Shown here piece after piece: positions 46,961-57,094 of a stretch of DNA of 64,000 nucleotides. The notes beneath the pieces are model-generated. The model had not been told where the DNA came from. It did no database searches and saw nothing but the letters and a program-made list of their open reading frames with translations. Source of the stretch: Stictocephala bisonia (taxonomy: Eukaryota; Arthropoda; Insecta; Hemiptera; Membracidae); NCBI GenBank assembly GCA_035578905.1, contig JAQJVL010001107.1:124001-188000 (forward strand), written 5' to 3'. The position numbers and the translations under genes are program-made. Within the stretch, counting starts at the first letter, position 1; each line of letters starts with the position of its first letter.

Positions 46961-49900
46961 TTTTTAAATATATAGGATGCCACATCACAGCATGGGTGAA
47001 ACGTTTGGCGATGTAAATACTGTAAATAACACCTTGACGTGGTCGTTACCGGAAGCTTTATTGTTAATAATGACTCTGGCTGCTTACACATAAGAAATAA
47101 GTTAATTAGTTGTATTACTTTTCTTACAAATTGTCGTTTTATGTACAGCAGAAATATAGTAAAGCCGTAATAAGGAATTTGACATATATTTAATCTTAAC
47201 GTAAAGTGTAATACATTGAAAACATATCTACTTCAATAAAAACTATTTTTTTTTTACAATAACAATTCATATAATTTGTACGTTTGTAATGTACTTAGAT
47301 GTTGTTGTGTGATGTTAACTTGTTTTGTATTTTTACCTTAATGCAATTTGCTGATCAAGAAAATACTAATTACATGAAAGTAATTAAGAAAGCTCAAATA
47401 GTGATCAGACGTACTTACCTTTCACAAAAACAATATTCATGGCCACACTTCCATCACTACACATCCACAAGGACATACAGGCTTCACTGAGAACTGTTAC
47501 TCCCTACTTTAAACAGCTCTCGACAGATAGTACTGTCAGTGACTGACAGCTGAGGTGTTGATAAGGCACTAAATGTGGGACGTCCCACGAATCTCATCCA
47601 CTCGAGCGTCTATCAATCGAGAGAAGTATTGCAATTGATGTACTATCATATTCTTGCTAAAAAGAACTAAACTGCGGCAGTATGCGAACATTATGTTTGA
47701 TTTTTCCTAAAAATTTACATTAATGCTAGTAATTCCAAAACATTAATGAGTGTTTATTGTTTAGTAAGAATCCCATCATCAAGTTATTAGTGAAGTCGGC
47801 TGAATGAATTCATTGTTACCAATAAAAGTAGTCTGTTCCATATACATAGACATGTCCAATATTCCAATTGTCATATTGGGATATTGTAATAAATAGTCAA
47901 ATTGGGATATTGTAATTGCAAATAAAATAAATGCATACAACTTGTGAATTCAAATGTTGTGTCATGAATTAACTCCTGAAGAACGGATTTATCATATTTA
48001 CATTTGAAGGGTTTTCAATAATTCATAAACAGATTTTGTAAGGGATCAACCGGTTGATTAGTGGATGTTCCTTACCTTTTGATCCAATAAATAAATACAC
48101 CTTATATTGGTAAGTAGGGAGTTGTTAGTGTAAAGTATTACATACACTTATAACTAATTTTTCCTATCATTTACTATCCAGTATCTTGATAATGGTTGAT
48201 TTGATTTAAACAAACTTATAAGCTGATACACAGTCTTGGAAAACACGGGAATTCAGGCAACCATTCACCACGGAAATCCAATAAATTTATCGTTGGTAGA
48301 AGTAAATCCGACTTAGACAATATCCGAGTCGTGACCATCATCCAACATAGGCAATCCCAGACTTCTCTAGGGGTGTTCACGTCGATGGTGAATATAGAGT
48401 GGATGTTAGAGAAATTATAACCAAGCCTCCTGCCTAAAATCTTAAAATAGTCTAGGTTGCAGAACTACACCACACTGTCTACATGGTAACGCTTAAATCA
48501 TGCCACTTAAATTGAAAAAAAAAATTAGAAACTGTTTTAATAAAAATAAATATTTCACTCAAATTACATCAACGTATCATAATATATTTAAAAAAAATAA
48601 TAATTGTAATTGTACACAAATTAAATTTAACTTATTTAATAAAGTAAATAAAAATATCATAAAACAAGTGTACACAATGTTTGTATACTGAAAACGTCCA
48701 TATTAGTGGTTTTAACTCCTTAAATTATATCAGTTGTTAACGATTTGTATAGCTGCAAAAAATAGTTAAAAATAAAACATATGAAGTAAGATAATGTTTT
48801 ACTATAGATAAGTTTAATCAAGTGACTAATATAAAAAAAAAAACGTTTACAAGTGGCACTCTAAACACGTATTTTAATCCAAACACTCACACAATAATTC
48901 CAATACTTACTTTTATCACTGCAATTATTATAGTAAGTTACGCAGGGCTTAGATTGAATCGTATTTTAATGGATATCAATTACTTGCAAAGCCTCTCTTA
49001 AACCTCCGCAAGTTTGTTTTAAGGAAGTTTAATTGAAGAGGATGAATATAGGGTTTGAGATGCTATACAATGGTTTTACTTTTTATAACATTTTTTTAAG
49101 TTTATGATTTCTACATACTTTACATACGGTAACAATAATCTGTTGACTAGTATTTTCTAATATGAAAAATTATGAGACATTTACTCTAAAAGTGGAAAAA
49201 ACTTAAACATTGTGAACACTTTACTATGATGTAGAAAATTATATTAAAATTGATAAACTTATATAATAAATATTTTATTTCATACTATCACTGGTTGATT
49301 TTATTATAGTCTACATAAAAGAAAATTCATCAACTGATTTCAAGACGTAGTTGAACTTCAAAGAGTGATCAGCAAATTACAAATCTACAAACATTATAAA
49401 TAAGGTATTAGGGTTTCAAAAATTCAACTTTAACTGATTTGGAATTGCTCTTTGGAGATTTCTATTTACACAATTGTCTGGTTTAATTTCAACAAAACCT
49501 AACTATTATCCATAAATGGTAACATTATAAAAAAGTCCATAGTATAGTCTTATAGTAATTATTAGTTCTATATTAATAAATTGGTTTTTCCAAAGTGTAA
49601 TAATTGAATATATCAAAATGTCTTCTTCAGAAGCAAATTATTGTTATATATAAAATTCCAACAATAAATAATTATAAACAATTTTTTTAATAAGAAGCAG
49701 TAGGTGTACTTAAACTATGGTGATTATTTGAGAAAGTAAAGTTGATCATACTGAAAACTACATACTCTGAAAACCTAAAGATTACTGTTGACATTTTTCC
49801 AATATCAATTCCTAAAGCTTTATTTTCATACTTTTATAGAACATTTTCTTTGATAGTGTTAAGAAAATAAGTAATAGAAACTAAGCCATGGCAATGTAGG

Positions 49901-51078
49901 AATATGTTAAATCTCAAAGTGGAAAATATAACATACCATTCGATCCTGCTTATTCAATATTAAAACAAATAAGGCCAATTTATTTTTATTTCTCTCCCTG
50001 TATGTTCAATTGACACCTTTGTATTTTGGTAAATTGCACTTTCTTTTTACATTTATTATTTTATATCAATTATAAATTATAAGCCTTTAAAACTAACCAG
50101 TATGAAAACGTAAGTTATGTGTTTATTCCTAAGTAATAGAGGGTTATAAATATCTTAAGGTCATCGCCCTCTGTCCTATACTTTCCCTTTCACCCGTCTG
50201 CAACTTCCACAACCTTCCCCATCATTTGAACAGACCTAATCTTTATCAAAGCAGAATTAGTTTGACTCTGAGAAGTTTCATATAGATATAATTAGGGGTT
50301 TTACTTTTTAAATACATAATTATCCAAACCTTTATCTTTCAGTGGAATTTCGTTTTACAATATTTACTATTTAAATTACTAAAATATGGTGGTTTATTGT
50401 ATACGTTACTATTGGGGAGTCGTCACTCACAGAGGACACGCAGAGAACATTTAGACAGAGAATGTGAAGTGTCTGTAGTTATTTATGTCTCACAGTTTCA
50501 AATCATTTTTATGGGTTATACAGTTAAGTTAATTATGATTTTTAGTTTCATTGTAACCTAAAATTTACCTTATCAGCATTAACCATTAACTAAGCGTCAG
50601 CTACTGCAAAACAATATTAATTGGAAATATATGTACACATAGAATCATATTTACTTATAAGGTATATTTTTTACATTAAAAGGTCTGTAAATGTTTTATT
50701 CATAGTTAAAACTGTTGTATATTAGTTCGTTTTATAAAATATACGCAGTAAGTGTTATATTTACAGTTGGCACAGATGAGAAGTAATATGGAGCCAAGGA
50801 TTAACGACAATTATCAACATGACCAGTAAGAGAAACCGCCTACCCAGTCACAGGTGGTGGTCACCTTTAAGCCAAATCTAAGGCTAAGAGTGTCCTTATC
50901 AAATAGTATTTCATTAACATTGCTATAAGTTTAGCAGTTTTAGGTATTTATTGCAAAAAAAAAATTCTTTTCTAAATTGAAGAAAGCTTTCTAATCTAAC
51001 TGGTGACGTTGGAGTTGTGGTAAAACATATAGGGGACTGGTGACGATGAATTATCAGACCGTAAATAAATATAATTCA
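46961..51078. other. AT-rich intergenic DNA
   Basis: It holds a family R repeat (48225-48480) and nothing else that is supported. At 47850-47930 ATATTGGGATATTGTAAT-like motifs repeat two or three times. A GC-balanced patch at about 50160-50240 is unexplained. Confidence 0.5.
48225..48480 (+). repeat. Dispersed repeat family R, right-hand part
   Basis: It matches the right half of 5380-5800: CATCATCCAACATAGGCAAT, then CCCAGACTTCT, TGTTCACGTC, GAGTGGATG, and a terminal block TAGGTTGCAGAACTACACCA (TAGGTTACAGCACTGTGCCA in the other copy). Divergence is substantial. Confidence 0.6.
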
Positions 51079-51088
51079 CCCTTTCAGT

Positions 51089-51243
51089 GCCAACGTCCGA
51101 CTAGGAGGACGCCCCTAAAAACGTGCATAAAGAGCCAACGTCCGACTAGGAGGACGCCCGAAATACGTGCATAAAGAGCCAACGTCCGACTAGGAGGACG
51201 CCTGAAAAACGTGCATAAAGAGCCAACGTCCGACTAGGAGGAC
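51089..51243 (+). repeat. 44-45-bp subterminal tandem repeat with hairpin, 3.5 copies
   Basis: GCCAACGTCCGACTAGGAGG starts at 51089, 51134, 51178 and 51222. Each copy contains CGTCC...GGACG, an 8-base-loop hairpin, and the first three end GTGCATAAAGA. It lies immediately inside the left terminal repeat of the piggyBac-like element. Confidence 0.92.
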
Positions 51244-51446
51244 GTTTTTTAAAAAATTCATAAAAAATATGAAATGTTGTTTAACAACGTAAATTTTGTT
51301 ATCATTCTATTAAGAAAGGTCCAAATTCAATAACCAAATATATATATTTATATCTCTTAGTATTTTAGTGTTGAATACTAAAGCCCTCCAAGAAGGGAAG
51401 AATGTATTATACCCATCACCAGGAAGTACCAGGCAAGGTAATGTAG

Positions 51447-51611
51447 CCACCTATGTTTTTAGACAAACTGCCAAATAAAAAGGAACTAAACTGCTCTGTA
51501 TGTAGTAAGAAAAGTACCCAAGCAGGAGGAAAGAGGAAAAAGGCCACCTTTTCTTGTAAAACCTGCAAAAAGGGACTTCACCCATATTGTTTATCTTTTC
51601 ATAAGTGTTAG
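51447..51611 (+). pseudogene. piggyBac transposase C-terminal zinc finger remnant
   Basis: The frame ending at TAG 51609-51611 reads LPNKKELNCSVCSKKSTQ, AGGKRKKATFSCKTCKK, GLHPYCLSFHKC. The spacing CxxC...CxxC...HPxC...H/C is that of the cysteine-rich C-terminal finger of piggyBac transposases, which recognises the terminal repeats. An in-frame stop at 51444-51446 truncates it upstream; about 90 bp further upstream, possible out-of-frame remnants are seen. No catalytic DDD residues remain. Confidence 0.8.
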
Positions 51612-52345
51612 TTTTTTTTTTTTTCATTTTTCCACAGACTGAACTAAAAAACTTCAATTAGGATATAAATGTTTTTATTTTGTTCATTTAATTTTGAGAT
51701 TAGGTAGTCCTATAATTTTGTAAATATATGCCTAAGGCATGCTTTTAAAAAGTGAAAATAAGTTTTGAACGGTATGTGAAAAAACTGAATTTTCCAAGAT
51801 TTTACAAAACGAGCCATAGAAACTTTATTTTTGAAGATATGAAGTTGATTTTTTCTACATTTGTGAACAATGATATATACATTCAAATAAATACTAAATT
51901 TTTGGTGAGAGGAATTTTTTACTGGTCACATCTTTGCATCAAAGTGAAAAAATCTTCACAAAATCTTTTGTAAGTATTGATTTTTTTATTTTAATATAGA
52001 TCTACATGTTATGAGTAGAATTATTTTATATGTACAAATAAGAGGACGTTGTTAAGAGTAAAATAAAAAAAAATATCCATTTATGTCTACAAATAATTGA
52101 GAAATGATGATTTTTGCCTACCCCTACGGAATTGCCAATTTTAGCCTGGCTCTTTATGCACAACCATAGGGCAAAATACCTAGCTCTTTATGCATGCGCA
52201 CTAAAATGTCTGGCACTGAAAGGGTTCAAAGTGTTATTATTATTAACTATGTCCTTATAGTTGACAACTCGGAACTGTCCAAGTGGCAGCTACTAATAAG
52301 TATATCCTACCACTTCTTCTGGTGTTGTTGGGATTCAAATGAAAT

Positions 52346-52393
52346 ATCTTTATTGATGTTGACAGCATAATTGCTGTCAACAACAATAAAGAT
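52346..52393. repeat. Hairpin of about 22-bp arms at a LINE-like tail
   Basis: ATCTTTATTGATGTTGACAG(CA) faces its reverse complement TGCTGTCAACAACAATAAAG(AT), with one or two mismatches and a loop of 4-5 bases. AATAAAGATATTTCATTTG on the minus strand looks like a LINE 3' tail, so one arm is probably an inverted duplicate of that tail. Confidence 0.75.
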
Positions 52394-52580
52394 TTAACAA
52401 CAACAACATTAAATTTAAATAAATGAGCTTATACATCCGTTTAGTAACTCAAAACTACTGGTTACCAAACTACATATTAAAGCATTCATTTTTGTCATTA
52501 AAATATAATTTTATAGTCATTAAAATATTGTCTAGACTGTAATATTAGTTTTCAATAAAAAGTTCAAAAAAAAAAAGTTT

Positions 52581-54117
52581 TCAAAAAAAATTGTACGCTC
52601 GAAAGATGCCTCTGCAAGTTAATGAACTTCCCATCCCCAGAGTGATTCTTATTGCTTTCTTCTGAATTACAAACGATTTCTTTGTGTGAGAGCTTCCATC
52701 TCCCCAAATTGGAATACCGTAGGACAGGTAAGGTATGAAACGTAGACGCAGGTTTGTGGGCGAAACACTACTTGTAATATCGTTAATATACAGGAAAAAT
52801 AGTGCAGGGCCCAGAATGGACCCCTGAGGTATCCCTGTTTGAACAAAGGACACATTTGATTCAAAGACCCGAATACAACCAGAACAGTCAATGTAGGTTA
52901 CCTCAACAATTTGCTTTCTGTTCAGCAAATAATAAGATTATTCAGTCAAAGGTTTTCCCCTAAATCCGAGATATTCCAACTTATTCATCAGTAGTGTTTG
53001 ATTAACAACGTCGAAAGCCTTTCTTAGGTCAAGAAATATACCCACAGTATGGAGACGGTTATCCAGAGAGTTTGAGACATATCTTATAAGGTCAAACATT
53101 GTATTCAGAGTGGACATATTTTGTTGGAATCCATATTGTTTGGAAGAAATAATGCTGTTTGAATACAGGAAAGATGACAATCGGTTTAAAACCATTTTTT
53201 TTTCAACAAATTTTGAGTAGGTTGATAAAATAGTGATGGGCCTAAAATCCTCTGGTTTTTTAGAACTTTTGATTTTTGGTATAGGTTTAACCATGCCCAA
53301 TTTTAAGAATGAAGGTAATTTACCAGATTCAAATTATTCCTTAATAAGATGAGTAAGTGGAGGTACAAAAGAAACAGAGCAAGAGTTGAGTAATTTAGAT
53401 GACATTTGGTCTTTGCTTGATGAGTTGCTGGTTTTTAGTGATGTTATTACGAACATTACCTCTCGTTCATCAGTGAGGAACAGAGCAAAAATTGTTGGTA
53501 TTTGTTTCAACGAGGCAGACAAGCAAAATCAAGGGGAGGTTGGCTATTCTGTAGGCGTGACCCTACATCACGCCTACAGGGGTAAAAAAGGGGTTAAAGA
53601 AATTGGCAACTTTTTGTGGATCTTCGAAAACTTCATTCTTCTCATTTTCAATAAGCATCCTACTAAAAGGTTTGGTAGACTTACGAGGCTTATTTTCATT
53701 CACAACATTCCACACAGCTTTCTGAATGTTACGACTGTTCTCAATAGTTTTAAGCATTATAGAAGGTTTAAAAGAATATATTTCTATTATAAATTTGTTT
53801 TTCAGTCCCAAGTAACTTTTTTAGGGGTTAGTTGAATGAAGATGTGTTGTTAACAAGTATATGAAGATCACTCTCTCACGCATACCATAATATTTGAGAT
53901 ACCAAAAATGTAATACCACCTTTTCAGATTTCTTTTTGCTTTTAATTTTATTATTTTTTTCTGTAAAAATTAGGTCAAAGTAATAAGCCAAAGTAGAAAT
54001 AAATAATTTAAATTTTTCATCGTTAGTGTTGAGACTATATATACCCTCCCAAGTCTCTATTTGAAGAACGTTGCTGAGCAGTTTAATATTATCATGAGTA
54101 AAGGAACGGCTCACATT
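52581..54117 (-). pseudogene. LINE (jockey-like) relic with reverse transcriptase motifs but no YADD
   Basis: On the minus strand the blocks, in broken frames, are: a post-endonuclease linker (54114-53821, SRSFTHDNIKLLSNVLQ, TWEGIYSLNTNDEKF); a helical linker (53811-53563); an RT fingers/palm segment (53300-52938) with KPIPKIKSSKKPEDFRPITI, QYGFQ and motif A FLDLRKAFDVV; and a thumb-side segment (52928-52581) with motif B GIPQGSILGPALFFLYINDI. The next expected block, with the catalytic YADD, is missing: NLRLR runs directly into FIPYLSYGIPIWGDGS, a C-terminal motif. A 12-bp-arm hairpin (CTGTAGGCGTGA, 53549-53579) interrupts the frame. Dead copy, distinct from the one at 34.3 kb. Confidence 0.85.
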
Positions 54118-57033
54118 TGTATATAGAAACGTATACAGTCAACACTGCAGGGTGAAGTAGGAGTTTAAGACCGATCAAGTTTTACTGACTTACCGCTGGG
54201 GTATTTTACAGTAGGTAGAATAAAATCACTGAGGTGGTAATATCTAACTCCGATAGTAAAGGTGATTATAATTTAAAGTCTTGTTTTGTCCCATTTTACC
54301 TACTGAGACATTGTTATCTATGCCACTGGTGATACCTAAATGATATCAGACACCCGTAAGCACACTCGCTCTGGAGAGGAGATCAGGAGCGTGCCGTTGC
54401 AGGACCTGCAGTGTTGGGGTGGATGGTATCTAGCCGTGGTTTGTGTTTGCATGAGGGTATGGTTATTTCTGTTCTTGTATTTTAGGTGTGATTTAGTAAA
54501 TATTTTTAATATAAAAAATTCGTTTTCTTGCTTTTTATATTTACTACTTTATTAAAATTTATTTTATACTTAATTTGTTTTGTGTTTATACTAACTTTAT
54601 GAGGTTAGGAGTGTTACACAAATTTTCATTTCACTCAGAAAAGCTTGAAACTGGAACTCAACTAATGGTAAGCAATATTTTATATAAAAACCATGAGTGG
54701 AGATATACAATTTATTATCATTTAGCTTTTTGCTTAAAGTCTGAATTGTATATCTAAGGTAGACCATTAAAATATAATTATTTCAACCAATGTGTAAAAT
54801 TGTTCTGTTTCAATGTTCAGATATTGTAAATTATTTAGACAGAATGTTTTTTAATACTTGGGTCCATAATGTGTCAAAATACCCTTTTATTTCATTAAAT
54901 ATGCAATACAAGATGTTTGGCCTGTACTAATAAATGAATTACTGTCTATACTTTAAAGACAGACGTTTATTACAAACTGGTAGACTGTATTTTATCATTT
55001 TATGATTATGTATTTTTACTAAATAAAAAAGATACCGGTCTAAATTTTAACTTGGTACTTAAATGAGACTGGCCCTTTTCTAGGAATAACTAACTAGCAA
55101 AGTTCCATATGTCTAATTTCATATATAGGGTTTTATTTGTTCAGTATAAATTATGGTATTTTGTGAATACAGTAGATAAAAGCAATATTTATCATAAAAA
55201 TTAAAATTTAATTAAATGAATGTGGTATACTAAATAAATGTGTGAAAATATGACATATAATATATATTTGTGATTTCTATCCTTAACTAGGTAAAAATTG
55301 AATTTTGACTATTAAAAACTAATTGTTTATTTTTTTAATATTAACGTTTGTACTATTTTTTCAGTATAGATTATCGCACATATTTTAATTTTATATCATA
55401 GGCGGTTATATTTTCAATTGTTTTACTTATGTTTTCTCGTCATTTAATGCTCAATTATTACGGCTTAAGAGTGTCATCGGGAAAACATATGGCTATCTTC
55501 TTATATTTATACATTTGAATAGATGATTTTCAAATGAGTAAATCAATAGGTTTTAGCCTTTATGTATGTAGCTTTTTAGTAGGTGATTAGATATATATCA
55601 TAACACGTTATAGGATTGTCTATTGAAACAAAATTACATATAAATGTAAGGATGTATTGAAGTTTTACTAGGTTTATTTAAAAATTGTATTTATTTATTA
55701 AAATATAACTTTGAAATGTTATAACAAATTACAATTAGAGAAGAAGATTTATACTTTGTTAACACGCAATATATATCTATAAAACAATCATATTTCATTT
55801 GCTTTACAGGAAATGCATCAGCAAATTAAATTACTTTATTATAATATAATTTGTGTCATATTTAAAAAAGAACTATATTTATATTAGGCTAAAATCACTG
55901 ATAAGTGATATAGTAATATGTTACTTTTTCCGCAGATAAAATGTATCATGAATTGTTATTATTTTAGCATTTATGTCATTTTAAGTGTAGTAATGTTTGT
56001 GTATAAAATCTTGTTTTGTTATTTCTTCATATACGAATATTTTCTAATTGTCAGTATAGTAGGTAATTTATTATAACGAATAATGCTACTATAGAAAGTT
56101 AACTAAAAGAAATGAGTTATTGATACTTATAAGTTTATTCCGTTTGTTCATATTAGAGGAAAATTGAAATAGTTTTTTTTACTTTCATAAACATTTAATT
56201 CTAAAATTATTTGATTTACATTGCATTTTCATAATTAGATATAATGGGAAATTATTAATACGAGATATTCTTCAAACATATATTTTTCCAAGATTGCGTA
56301 TTATTACAACACAAAATACGTAATGACTTTTATTTGTATACATGTCCACCATTTCAACATCGTATATTTTAATTTAGCCGACTTGTTGTAGTTTATAACT
56401 ATAATAGTATTTAAAAATGACTCAGTGATCAATAATGTTAGTCATGTCTTATCGATATGATAACTTAAATATTATGATTTTTTTATATCAGAATTTTTCC
56501 AATATAAATTTCAAATAAAGCTATTCTCAGTTTTTAATTACTTTACGTACTACCAGAATGAACACTGTAAGATATATTAAATAAAAATTTATTAATGAAC
56601 TATAGCTTTATATAACCTATAATATAAAATAATAATTTTTAAATGAAAAATGTGCTTCTCAGTTAAAACGAATCCTCACAAAGAAATACGTATACAAAGC
56701 AGCTTGAGTAAAAAAATTACCATTACGTATCCGACCTACCTATCCCCTTTCATTTAATAGTTATTTTTTATTTTTTTTTTTTTTACCAAAGAATAATGAT
56801 TATATTGATTACTCGTATTTCGAAGTATAGTTTGTGATAATTTGCTATCATATTTCAAATAGAGTTTGTGAACATAAATGACAAAGCTAGTACAACTTTT
56901 AAATACTATCAAATATTTCAAAATATAATAAAATGTAACAAAACACAGGACGGAAGATTTTCTGTAGGAGTAAATGAGACGGGCGCCGCTATTAATTGTT
57001 GCCTGGGGTTACCCTTGTTTACTTGTGGGGGAG
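54118..57033. other. AT-rich DNA upstream of the RR-1 cuticle gene
   Basis: No gene or clear repeat. Base composition rises from about 56960 into the promoter; the short open frame at 56868-57059 overlaps the TATA box and is not a gene. Confidence 0.6.
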
Positions 57034-57068
57034 TATTTATAGTGAAGAACCCTACCTGATGGTCAGTC
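57034..57068 (+). promoter_or_regulatory. Core promoter (TATA + arthropod Inr) of the RR-1 cuticle gene
   Basis: TATTTATA at 57034-57041 and TCAGTC at 57063-57068 (TCAGTY). With the A at 57065 as +1, TATA is at -31, the same geometry as at 1052-1086. The predicted 5' UTR is 30 nt. The shared architecture supports common ancestry and similar, moult-linked expression, which is an inference. Confidence 0.85.
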
Positions 57069-57094
57069 TGCTAAGGTAACTATCACACCCCATC

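Larger units (their letters stand above)
51079..52224 (+). mobile_element. piggyBac-like non-autonomous element with TIRs and TTCA duplication
   Basis: Both ends are CCCTTTCAGTGCCA (51079-51092) and its exact reverse complement (52211-52224), flanked by TTCA on both sides (51075-51078 and 52225-52228). CCC ends and a 4-bp TTAA-type target are hallmarks of piggyBac; here the target is TTCA. Subterminal GTGCATAAAGAG occurs three times at the left and, inverted (CTCTTTATGCA), twice at the right (about 52160 and 52188), a likely transposase-binding array. Inside only the transposase zinc finger remains. The element is 1146 bp and would need a transposase supplied from elsewhere. Confidence 0.85.

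Noticed and set aside
51752..51973. 73-codon open frame inside the piggyBac-like element
   Set aside because: It lies downstream of the transposase stop, is AT-rich and resembles no known accessory protein.
56868..57059. 63-codon open frame just before the RR-1 gene
   Set aside because: It overlaps the TATA box and lies upstream of the initiator, so it would not be in the transcript.
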